Part shown: positions 10,391 to 20,345 of the stretch, piece by piece | Layout: every line of letters starts with the position of its first letter | Numbering within the stretch: the stretch's first letter is position 1 | From: Siphlonurus alternatus | Taxonomy: Eukaryota; Arthropoda; Insecta; Ephemeroptera; Siphlonuridae | Reading direction: 5' to 3' | Length of the DNA stretch: 64,000 nucleotides | NCBI GenBank assembly: GCA_949825025.1 | Contig: OX463779.1 | Location: 44,473,249 to 44,537,248 of the forward strand | Position numbers and translations under genes: made by a program | The notes under the pieces: generated by a model | Seen by the model: the letters and a program-made list of their open reading frames with translations, nothing else | Told to the model about the DNA's origin: nothing | Databases searched by the model: none

Positions 10391-10872
10391 GAATGGAGTA
10401 TCGACCTAATTTTTTTTTATTACAGAAATGGATAGAGTGTGCAAAGTTATGAGGCCTGTTCGTAAACCCTGCTCGGGTGCTCGGTGTACTCTTAGCAAGT
10501 TTACGAACAAAAATCGTGACGTCATCTGCACTGCACTCCCTACACCACCATCTGCGCTGGTGTAAGAAAACGGTGTAAAAGTGTACACCAAGCAGGGTTT
10601 ACGAACAGGCCTATGGTATACCCTGATTTTTTTCAATTTTTTTAGAGCCTGGAAACTATTTTTAAAAAATTATTGAAAGTCCTTTTCGTGACGTCACGAG
10701 GCGGCAAGTCCTATCTTTATCTTAAGGAGCGGCGTCTCGTGACGTCACAAAAAGGACTTTCAATAATTTTTTAAAAATAGTTCCCGGGCTCTATAAAATC
10801 TGAAAAAAATCAGGGTAGCACGCTCTATCCATTTCTGTAATAAAAAAAAATTGAGGTCGATTATATTCCATT
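10391..10872. mobile_element. Long-TIR MITE, family B (core 2), interrupted by another MITE
   Basis: The arms match the A/B family: ACAGAAATGGATAGAGTGTG at the left, and GCACGCTCTATCCATTTCTG at the right. The core is CCTTTTCGTGACGTCACGAG ... CTCGTGACGTCACAAAAAGG, different from core 1. A 161-bp element at 10452-10612 splits the left arm. Removing it leaves about 321 bp, close to other copies (for example 27726-28034). Confidence 0.85.
10452..10612. mobile_element. 161-bp MITE nested in the family B element
   Basis: Perfect terminal inverted repeats, AGGCCTGTTCGTAAACCCTG and CAGGGTTTACGAACAGGCCT, are separated by ~120 bp. The host sequence GTTATG resumes as ATGGTATACCCTG immediately after it, so ATG appears on both sides. 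It is a recent insertion, judging by the intact ends. Confidence 0.88.
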
Positions 10873-10894
10873 ATTTTCAATATATACTTGTTAG

Positions 10895-10917
10895 AGGGAA
10901 AGAGAGAGAGAGAGAGC

Positions 10918-10982
<65 letters not shown>
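10895..10982. repeat. (GA)n microsatellite
   Basis: GA dinucleotide tract with two GC interruptions. The open frames across it are artefacts. Confidence 0.97.
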
Positions 10983-10986
<4 letters not shown>

Positions 10987-12009
10987 TTACAAATTTGCAA
11001 CTTTGTGGTTTTATGCTGTTTTCACCAACTTCAATGACATTTAATTAGACTCTTGCACGTCAGATGCAGAGTTATAACGGTCAATGCATTCTATTGCATG
11101 GTGCTCTAACTGCAGGCAGCCGCCATATTTTAATGACAATTATCAAATACATTAATAAAATCTAAAAGGTCAAATTAAAATTAAAAAAACAAATAGGGCA
11201 AAAGTTTGCAAATTTAAATTTGTTTCCCTTTCGCTATATAAATAAATAATAAATTATTTTTATATTTCTATATACCTGTATGCAGGATTATGTTGCAATA
11301 CAAGCACTTATTCCCTGTAAAGTAGGCTAAGTTTGTTGCTAATGCAAGCCTTTTGTTACCAACATAAATAATTATTGAATACTGTAAGTATATAAGAACA
11401 TGTACGATATAAGAAAATATAATACTTGCTCTTTATATTAAATTTATATTAGCATGCACTTTAATCAACGTAATATAATATACATACAATACACTACATA
11501 TATATATTTTCCTTGCTTGTGCTATAATTATTTAACAATTGGTATTTTTTTCTTTATTATTAGTTTCTTAGAAAAAAAAAGTATGAGAAAATTTGCATAT
11601 CGTTAAAGTTATATACTACTACTACTTACTTGTACTATTCAAATATCAATCTCTTTGCCTCTGAGCCATTATGTTCTCTAAAGTGTGTAAGTATGAGTGT
11701 TGAATTTAGTGAATAAAAGTTAGCATTAACAGCTGCCACTACTCCAGTTAAGATTGAAAGCAGTAGGAGAGTCTAATCCAGCCAATGAAAGATGGAGAGA
11801 GAAACTTGGGGAGCTCCAAAGGCTGTGGCGAGGCTTGGGGGAGTGGAGGGGGGTGATGGGACTTGGTTCTGAATGAATATTCATAGCACGATTTGCCGCG
11901 TGAACCCCCCCCCCCCTCATCCCTCCACTCGCGTTCTCTTCCTTTCTAGTTGGGGTTTCAAGCTTTTCTTCTATATACTTGAGAATGAACGAGAAAACGA
12001 ACGAAAAAT

Positions 12010-12012
<3 letters not shown>
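10983..12012. other. AT-rich spacer with a GC-richer patch
   Basis: Mostly AT-rich. At about 11725-11950 the composition is more balanced and includes a C10-type homopolymer (11905-11916), but no exon can be supported. Confidence 0.4.

Positions 12013-12069
<57 letters not shown>
12013..12069. repeat. (AT)n microsatellite
   Basis: Uninterrupted alternating A and T over 57 bases. Confidence 0.97.
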
Positions 12070-12071
<2 letters not shown>

Positions 12072-14505
12072 GTATTGAATATAATATTATTAGGTTTTCA
12101 CACCAAACTGCATGAATGCTTTTATTTATATTTTAAATTTAAATAAGAAATTGAATAAAATATTTTCTTAAATTTTTATTGATATTAATGGTATAAATTT
12201 GATAAAAAATTTCGATTTTTTTTTTATATATCATATTCCTTAAATATTGAAAAATAATTCTTGTAATTTAAAAATAAGATAATTTGATTTTAATGCGAAT
12301 AATTAGTAAAAATTATAGTTAAGTATTAGCTATCAAAATTCATAAAACACATATTGTATATAACGAGAAACTATAAAATTATTGAATATATAATATTATT
12401 TTTCTCGCAGCCTTTCTCATCATGTCATGTGTTATTCTTAAAAATATGAGCAAAATCCAAGCATGTTAAATGTACTTTCATTTGTTTATTGGATACAGAA
12501 ATGCTATTTTATGGACTATACATCATGTATGATATAGTAAATCTCCAACAATGAAACAATTTCACAAAAACACACCTAAAATAAACCTAAAATATTATAT
12601 AATTAAATATACATACACTACATATATATATGTACATACACTAATAAGTTGTTTTGTTTATTAAAGCATTAACATATTAAATTACCCTATTGACGAATAA
12701 TTCAATATATATATTTTTTTATAGTGATTTAAAATACAACAAAAACAGGTTTACAACTTCTAAGATATTGCAGTTTGCTTATAACTTAAATGAAATACAT
12801 CAAACAAAAAACACAAGTTCATTATATTATAAGATTTATAAGATATAATGCACTTGCCGTACAAGTGCATTATAATTGATCTAATTAAACTGAGCACTTT
12901 GTTAGCTGAAATATGAATTCGATATTGAGCAAAACCTTTGCAGTGCATCAAACAGGTCAATTGAACACGCATGATGTGGATGCATATATGGCCATATAGA
13001 ATACCATGCGTGGATAGCAGTTTATGTAAAGCCACATAATTATTCTCCATTGATTGCATCAATTAATTCGAGCCTGTGGGTGGATTTGCTTAAGAACTGC
13101 GGTGATTGGCTGAGTTTTGCAAGTAAAGAGACGTTGACATTATTTGACTAATAACAATTATAATAATTTCTGTATTAATTTGATAAAATATATGAAACTA
13201 AGATTGTTATGTATGTAAATAAAAATTTAGTGTGATCAATGTAATTATCAATATAAATTTAGATTTCATTGATAAAAAACACATTCAATTGAATATCATT
13301 AAATTAATTATTATCAGTTAAAACAATACTTAGAATTATAAAACCTGTGATTGCAGCATATTTGGTTTTTAATTTCGACAATATATTACTGTCATTTTTA
13401 TTTCAAAAATTATGATTATTAATTTATAATTTTACTCAGCAAAAATTAATTAAATATCCATATATTTAAAATGAAAGACAATTTATATTACATATATGGT
13501 AATAAGAAAGGTTATACCAATTACTATAACTTTAATTTCAAATGTAATTTGCATATACCTCAAATAGGAGGAGAAAATTTTGGTTGGAGGTATTTACAAC
13601 TGGCTTAAGACTACTGGGGTAATAGGCCAATATCAGAATAGAATTACCCTTACTACAGACACTTTGATTTAATACTAAGTTCAGAGGGAAGAATTGAATT
13701 TCTCGCTTGGCCTCAGATTTGAGGGTGTAAGGTTTTGTGGGAGGGAGGGCTCTTTGCTACTCTGAATGTAGGGTTGGCTTTACTGCAAGATAGAACAGTT
13801 ACTTCATTACCAGCGACATTTCTCATGTGACATTATCTATGCCGAGATGTCAACCATTATGCTGGACAGTTAACCCTCTCTCCAACTGCTTGTTAAATTT
13901 GATTTTTTTTTTTAGTTCTGATGTTAGAGAGGGAGAGAAAGGGTATGAATTTAACATTCTATTTTATAGCAAGGATGAAAGAAGAAAAATACAAAATTCT
14001 CTATTTAGCATTATTTTTACGTAATTTAATTAGCAATTTTTTTATTTCTACTGTATGGTCTGTATGTATAATGTATGTCGTATTTTATACATGTTGTAAC
14101 TATTACAATACTATTTATCCATCAATGTATCCGCAATAAGGAATTTTTTGTATTGGAACTAATAAACAAATCAAATCACATTTTAAATTATAATGATAAT
14201 TTTATTATTACATATTAAAGGCAAAAAAGTCTTATATAGTCAATATTATAGTGGAACATTTTATCAGTTTTCAAGAATTATTATTTTAATAATTTGTTTA
14301 TAAATGTGTTGTTTGTTTGTTTGTTTAACAAGTTCAAGCACTTTTTGCTATAATATTACTCGTATTTAAATTTATTAATTTTGTTCAATTATAATTATTA
14401 TCGAATTAATGTCAAAAATTAATTTGAAATCTTTTTTGTTTTAAATGTATTAAATTGAATTATTACATGCATAGAATATATGAAGCAAGTTTTTTATTTC
14501 TTTTA
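12070..14505. other. AT-rich spacer containing a small perfect hairpin
   Basis: No gene can be supported. A perfect 13-bp stem with a 5-nt loop lies at 12844-12874 (TATAATGCACTTG / CAAGTGCATTATA). Short open frames at 13827-14139 are unrecognised. Confidence 0.45.
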
Positions 14506-14847
14506 GGGTAAAAGGTAACTCGCTCAATGTTAAAAAAATTCCCATACATAAAAATTATGAAACATATCTTAAAATGTTCTCCTCTACATATCAGTTATAG
14601 CTAAAATATCAGGTATACAATTTCGACCTAGTTTTCAGGTTATGAATTTTTAAAGTTGACTAATTTAACACTGGAATTTCTATTTCTCCATGATAAATTA
14701 GTCAACTTTAAAAATTAATAACTCAAAAACTATAATAGATCAAATTTGTGTACCTGATAGAGTAGCAAATTTTAGGATATTATATATACATGTTTCATAA
14801 AATTTCATTTTTTTTTTTTTTTTAATATTGCGCATGTTACCTTACCC
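14506..14847. mobile_element. Palindromic MITE, family G, copy 2 (diverged)
   Basis: The ends are GGGTAAAAGGTAAC and GTTACCTTACCC, with TTAA on the right and TTTA on the left. The inner arms AAAGTTGACTAATTTAACA and TAAATTAGTCAACTTT match the element at 52083-52447, as does TGTTCTCCTCTACAT. Confidence 0.8.
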
Positions 14848-14939
14848 TTAAAACAACGAATTATTGCATTATTTAAATTATATAATTATTTTTAATAAAT
14901 GAAAATTTACACACATAATAATTTTGTACAGTTCTTTAA

Positions 14940-15182
14940 AGGGATACAGGCCTCAAATTAAAATTTGACAGTCACAGAGAGTTGCTTGAGTTGACAATCA
15001 ACATTTGGATTATTTTTTCCGTGCGGGGGCTGCATCCTTACTTTGCAGCTCATGCAGCTGCATCGCGCCTATGATCGAAATAAAAATTTGAATTTGAATT
15101 TGAAAAAATGATCCGAATGTTGATTTTCAACTCAAGCAACTCTCTGTAACTGTCAAATTTTTAATTTGAGGCCTGTATGCCT
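14940..15182. mobile_element. TTAA-flanked MITE with a foreign core (family I)
   Basis: TTAA lies immediately outside both ends. The arms begin AGGGATACAGGCCTCAAATT and end GAGGCCTGTATGCCT, with inner complements around CACAGAGAGTTGCTTGAGTT and CTCAAGCAACTCTCTG. The core (about 15020-15110) includes GCTGCATCCTTACTTTGCAG and a run of TTTGAA repeats, and looks like an inserted retroposon 3' end. Confidence 0.82.
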
Positions 15183-15897
15183 TTAAAGTTAAAAATTAGA
15201 ATGAATGCATTATAATCTTACCTATGATTTCCAATTTTTAACTTTAAACTGTACCTCCGTTTTGTACGTATTTCACTATCTAGTTAATGAATATACTAAT
15301 GTTCACACTAAGTTGAAATGTCGGACGCGGGAAGGTAAGACGCCACGGGGAGTGTGCGGCCCCCGTCGTGAAATTAGCATGCTAGTGAGGCGGCACTTCA
15401 GAGGTGGTGACGAGAATAAAAATTATTAATCACAAAGACGGATTTATATGCGAAGGACCAAGTTTAAATTTGTGAATTCGTCGCCTCAGAATATAAATGT
15501 CATATATATAAGTCACGAGGTTTTGATGCAATTATAGACCTTATGCTACCAGGTACATAAAGTCTAAAATTGCATCAAAGTATTAATCACTTAAGTTCGT
15601 TGCAACGATAAGTGTTGTTGTATTTTTAAATTATTTTTTTTTTATTGGTAGAATGTTTGTTAAGTGTCTTCTTATTGGTCGGTAAGATCCAAGACTCCTC
15701 ACGGGAATAAATGATGAAGATGAAGTGTTACAAAGAAGACACTTCGTAACTTTAGCGGCTACAAGTCCATGATTGAAACAAAACTCTATCTATATTTCTA
15801 TACTACCAAAATTTTGTGTTTCATTTTTTTGTTAATTTACAATGCAAGTTATCTAATTCACAGTAATGAAATAATTTAATATTCTGATAATTCAGGA
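15183..15897. other. Spacer with a GC-rich patch and a 58-bp palindrome
   Basis: At about 15315-15420 the sequence is GC-rich and holds ATG TCG GAC GCG GGA AG followed by GTAAGA (15318-15340), which resembles a short first coding exon with a splice donor. At 15522-15579 there is a nearly perfect palindrome. Neither has independent support. Confidence 0.3.
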
Positions 15898-16225
15898 CAA
15901 GCTACACACTAAATTTTTAGATGCTGAATTGGTTTCAGTACTTTATGTCAGTACAAAATTGCTCCAGTTTCGTCTTACATCCAGCACTTTTGACCTATAA
16001 AACACTTAATCCAAGTACAAATTTGGTACTGAAAAAAGAGTCAATTTTTGGTACTTTTTATTACTCTCTTTTTTCAGCACCAAATTTGTACTTGAAATAA
16101 GTGTTTTATAGATCAAAAGTGCTGGATGTAAGACGAAACTGGAGAAATTTTGTACTGACTGGAGCAATTTTGTACTGACATAAAGTACTGAAACCAATTC
16201 AGCATCTAAAAATTTAGTGTGTAGG
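15898..16225. mobile_element. Palindromic MITE, family J, copy 1
   Basis: A ~328-bp palindrome with ends ACACACTAAATTTTTAGATG and CATCTAAAAATTTAGTGTGT. Inner arms (CTTACATCCAGCACTTTTGA and complement) match the copy at 54812-55106. In this copy the right arm carries a duplicated GGAGCAATTTTGTACTGAC segment. Confidence 0.85.
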
Positions 16226-16228
16226 CTA

Positions 16229-16424
16229 TAGCGACGCGATTTTGTCACACAAGCTGTGAAATCCTATATGCGGCGAGCGAATTCGCCAGGTTGCGGCAGC
16301 GAAATCGCGTTAAATGCAATGCTCCTTTTTTTTAATCTCCAAATATGGCCGCCAATAGATGTCATAGCAAGTGTGCATTTTTCGCGTCGCGTCGCATGAT
16401 AAAAATCGCCATGTGAATCCACCT
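16229..16424. mobile_element. PIF/Harbinger-like MITE, family D, copy 5, 5'-truncated
   Basis: It matches the inverted orientation of family D from GCGACGCGATTTTGTCACAC through to GCCATGTGAATCCACCT and a right-hand TTA. The left terminal ~30 bp are missing exactly where family J ends, so the two elements abut. Confidence 0.82.
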
Positions 16425-17256
16425 TTACGAGTTCTAAACTCTTGGGGTCTAACTTGTATTTCCATTGTAATATGTATGTTTTATTTCTGAATAAACACTT
16501 CAAAAAAATTATATAATGATGTTATATTATATCCTTATTTTCTTGAATAATACAAATATTTTAAAAGTCTTCTTTCAATGTCATGTAAACAAAAGTTATA
16601 CGGTTGTGAAGACTGACTTCACCCCGCTGTCTAAAATAATATACAGTACATAATGATAATATTCCCTCCCCTGTCTGGCAATATGTACGGCTTGAACGGT
16701 AACAGGTGTGCCGAGAAAAACGAAAGACACTACCCGCAACACATGAACAAAATTTACAACGAGATCGTATTATTTGTCACTAAATTATCAACTTTTTAAT
16801 TTAATTTTCATAATTATATATTCTTATGAACGTGGTATGTTATATTATACTTGCGCACTATAATTATTATAATAAATTAAATTAATTAGTTGTAAGTAAT
16901 ATGTGATGACATGTATACTTAATAAGTTATATTTTTAAATTAATAATTAAAATGAGAAAAGACGTTTTCATAAATTTAACAATTTCAAATCTTAAACACT
17001 TACAATTTACAAGACTCAAAATGCTTACAATAATGGGCGGTTCTATAGCCGTATTAGCCGTCATTGTTGACATGCATGTTCATTTATTTCTAGAAGCATT
17101 TGTTGAGATATTTAGAGCAAATATTATTCCATTATTAGTTGCTTAATTGTCAATGTTCATAATTAACGACCAAAGTATATGACTTGATATTTTCTGTATT
17201 GTAAACATGAACTATCCTCGAGTCTTTATCTGTCTCTCCAGATCTATCCCTCTGTT

Positions 17257-17260
<4 letters not shown>
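16425..17260. other. AT-rich spacer
   Basis: No gene or repeat that I can support. A 64-codon open frame at 16952-17146 is unrecognised. Confidence 0.45.

Positions 17261-17319
<59 letters not shown>
17261..17319. repeat. (AT)n microsatellite
   Basis: Uninterrupted alternating T and A over about 59 bases. Confidence 0.97.
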
Positions 17320-17322
<3 letters not shown>

Positions 17323-17324
17323 AG

Positions 17325-17436
17325 TGTGCACTATTGGGACACTCACTCAACATACTTATGGAGGTTGGATGGAAGAGTGGGCCTTTTGGCCTAAATCCCG
17401 CCTCTATAATAAAGACGATTTTATTATTATTATTAT
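17325..17436 (+). mobile_element. Probable non-LTR retrotransposon 3' end
   Basis: Sequence such as GGGCCTTTTGGCCTAAATCC and CCGCCTCTATAATAAAGACG is followed by a (TTA)n tail. That arrangement (short 3' UTR with polyadenylation-like AATAAA, then a simple-repeat tail) is typical of truncated LINE copies. No coding portion remains. Confidence 0.45.
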
Positions 17437-17686
17437 GGCTCGACTCTGATTGCACATCTATTATATTCTCCGTTCTGTGTTACCTGCTGAGTGCGTATTA
17501 CACCTTCATCTGTTACAATAATAAATACCCATTCTACATTAATGGCAGTGTTCTTCATTTAAGATTACCATCAAGATAAAAGATATAGGAAGAACAACAC
17601 TCAATATTATAAATAAGATCAAGTAAAATAAGAATCTTACAGTTCTGCATCGCAAGCAATGATATAATCAATGATATAACATACTC

Positions 17687-17868
17687 AATAGAGTATCGAC
17701 CTCAGTTTTTTTTTTAATGCAAAAATGGATAGAGGGTGCAAAGTTATGCTACCCCGATTCTTTTCAGATTTTTTTAGAGGCCGGGAAGTATTGCTAAAAA
17801 GTTTTGCTTTGGCCACGTTGCACCCTGTATCCATCTTTGCAATACTTTTTTAATGTCGAAACTTTACT
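17687..17868. mobile_element. Family A/B MITE, internally deleted copy
   Basis: The left arm (AATGGATAGAGGGTGCAAAG, TTATGCTACCCCGATT) and the right end (GCACCCTGTATCCATCTTTG) match the A/B family, but most of the core and right arm are missing. It is a deletion derivative. Confidence 0.75.
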
Positions 17869-17989
17869 TAATAACAAATTATCCATTTGCTAGTCCTTTA
17901 CTCCTTGTTGGTAGGCAATTGGTTCTACACACAAGCAAGTGTCGTCGTTGGTCATTGGCAATACCATAGATTAGATAGGTGGGATCACT

Positions 17990-18203
17990 ACAGTCAAATT
18001 AATTTGAATTTCCTTCCGGAAGTAGTCGGAAGTGTAAAGTTTGCAGCTCTTTTGTTTGTAATTCAGTTTTGAAACTTTACAGAGTGGTTTGAAATGGAAA
18101 GAAACTGTGAAATTATAACGCTGAAATACGAATAGGAAGACTAGAAACCTTACACTTCTGGCTACTTCTGGATGGAATATCTTGTAAATTTGACAATAAT
18201 CTG
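17990..18203. mobile_element. Imperfect palindromic element
   Basis: TTTCCTTCCGGAAGTAGTCG GAAGTGTAAAG at the left is mirrored on the right by CTTACACTTC TGGCTACTTCTGGATGG, and TCAAATT by its complement AATTTGA. It is probably an old MITE. No other copy was seen. Confidence 0.5.
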
Positions 18204-18493
18204 GGTTACTGATCGAGGAGTGAATTTGTATACGTTATTAATTGCATCGTTCGTTATTTAGTTATTTCTGATATCTTTATTGGTTTCAAAAAATATTGTT
18301 TTCAATTTATTGATGTTATACAGATTGTTGCCAATACTTAAGTAAATTTTCAATAAATACGTCAAACATTATATTTCTAATACAAGCTCGTACAATATAT
18401 TTTTTATGAGAGAATTCATTTTATAGTTATTGATCGATTGGTTTGTATTTGGGAGCAATTGGCACATTTTGGTAATGTACGCAAAATGCGAAA

Positions 18494-18880
18494 TTAGGTC
18501 TGTCTCACACAGGGTCACATGATTTCGCAGCGTATAATATGATTTAAAAAGTAAGAACCTATGCGATCAGGTATGCTCGCACACAGCTTTGTATCGTATG
18601 CCTTCGTATGATAAAAATTTAATTTAGAACCGGTTCTAAATGAGAAACGTACGATCGCACGCTTACGATGTAGAATAAGCTTACGATTGTAGATATAGCG
18701 AAATTATGCGATCCTATCTGCAACCGGCCTAATAGAACCGGTTCTAAATGAGAAACTCACAATGTCATACCATACGATACCATGCGAAGCTGTGTGCGCG
18801 CGCATACCTGATCGCATAGTTTCTTAATTTTTTTTATCATACGCTGCGAAATCATGCGATTCTGTCTGCGACTAGCCTAA
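18494..18880. mobile_element. MITE family E, full copy with internal duplication
   Basis: The inverted ends are TTAGGTCTGTCTCACACAGG and CTGTCTGCGACTAGCCTAA. The sub-ends CACATGATTTCGCAGCGTA and ACGCTGCGAAATCATGCGAT are clearly paired. The palindromic AGAACCGGTTCTAAATGAGA occurs twice, 108 bp apart, so this copy has an internal duplication. Related copies: 56914-57111 (nested in family H) and 61836-61993 (right half). Confidence 0.8.
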
Positions 18881-19404
18881 GAGTTTGTGTGCGAGATAGA
18901 TCCGCCTTAAATAAGAGATCAGATTTGATTAAAATTGTTGAATCAAATATATTTTTAAAAAAACGAACCCTTAATATCATGATATTGATTATTATTTAAT
19001 TAAATGCAAAAACATTTTTTTAACTTCTTTTAATTACTGCATATTATGTTATCATCAAAAAAAGCAAATAATTTGACTTGAACGATCAATATTGAAATTG
19101 AATAAATTGTTTTTCCTGAACGCTTTTTAAAAAAATGTAGTACGTCAAACTTATACCCTACGTTGTCACATGAATTTTATTTTAAAATAATTTTGATAAA
19201 TCATAAAAATAATATTGCTTGTGATCTCCTTAAATTTTTTTAATCTTTCGTATTAAAATACAGTATTAATATTCATTCTGTATCAATCTAAATTGTGTTT
19301 TTCATTTTAGAAAAAAAGGTAATTTTAATTTAAAAATTTCAACCTTGTTTTTACACTCGAAATTTTTCTTACCTGGCATATAATATATATTAACACCTAA
19401 TAAT
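18881..19404. other. AT-rich spacer
   Basis: No gene or repeat that I can support. Confidence 0.5.
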
Positions 19405-19546
19405 ATGGGTGCGATTCACGAAACAGTTAGCCAGGTTTCTAACCACGTTTAGATTAACCACGTTTAACTATACCTGTTTTACGTGTTAAACCACCTAGTT
19501 AAACGTGGTTAGAAACCTGGCTAACTGCTTCGTGAATCGCACCCAT
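19405..19546. mobile_element. 142-bp palindromic MITE, family K, copy 1
   Basis: The ends ATGGGTGCGATTCACGAA and TTCGTGAATCGCACCCAT are perfect complements. The inner arms AGCCAGGTTTCTAACCACG and complement almost close the palindrome. Other copies: 36706-36853 and the left half at 42441-42560. Confidence 0.88.
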
Positions 19547-19835
19547 TATTAACACTGTTAACATTACCAATATTTAAACTTAGAATTAATTTAAAAATGT
19601 AGACATGTGTCAGTTTTGAAGATGAGCATTTTTTTTTTATTTTTTTTTTCTTATTGTTATTATACAAAAAATGATTGTTGAAATAAAATATAAGAGTTGA
19701 AGGCTCTATTTCTTACGACGTGTCCGACATGATTGAGGGTGAGTCATGGGCCTCCTCGTTACAACAGTTGGTCTGCTTCCTTGTTTGCCTCTCACTTCCT
19801 TCCGGCCTTCCTCTCCTTCAAGTACAGCTTCAGAC

Positions 19836-20345
19836 AAAACGTCAGCTACCCCCCGGATCAAAACAACATCTTCACTATATCGTACACTTCGTGAAACTAG
19901 AAACGTAATCAGAGGGGAGAGGGAGGGGCTGAGAGGGCTGCATTCTCCCCCCCCCCCCCCGAAACATTGGATTTAACATGGGCAACTCAGATAAAACGTC
20001 AGCTACCCCCCGGATCAAAACAATATCTTCACTATATAGTACACTTCGTGAAACTAGAAACGTAATCAGAGGGGAGGGGGAGGGGCTGAGAGGGCTGCAT
20101 TCTCCCCCCCCCCCCCGAAACGTTGGATTTAACATGGGCAACTCAGATAAAACGTCAGCTACCCCCCGGATCAAAACAATATCTTCACTATATAGTACAC
20201 TTCGTGAAACTAGAAACGTAATCAGGGGGAGGGGGAGGGGCTGAGAGGGCTGCATTCCCTCCCCGCCCTCCTAAAAGGTTGGATTTAACATGGGCAACTC
20301 AGAGATAAAACGTCAAAACAAAATCTTCACTATAAACATTGATCG
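19836..20345. repeat. ~157-bp tandem repeat, about 3.2 copies
   Basis: The unit landmark AAAACGTCAGCTACCCCCCG starts at 19836, 19993 and 20149, and a shortened fourth unit begins at 20307. Each full unit carries CACTTCGTGAAACTAGAAAC, GGCTGAGAGGGCTGCATTC, a poly-C tract of varying length and GGATTTAACATGGGCAACTC. Open frames on both strands run through it only because the copies stay in phase. Confidence 0.93.

Noticed and set aside
19875..20255. 126-codon minus-strand frame with repeated segments
   Set aside because: It reflects the ~157-bp tandem repeat remaining in phase. The repeated peptide has no known character.
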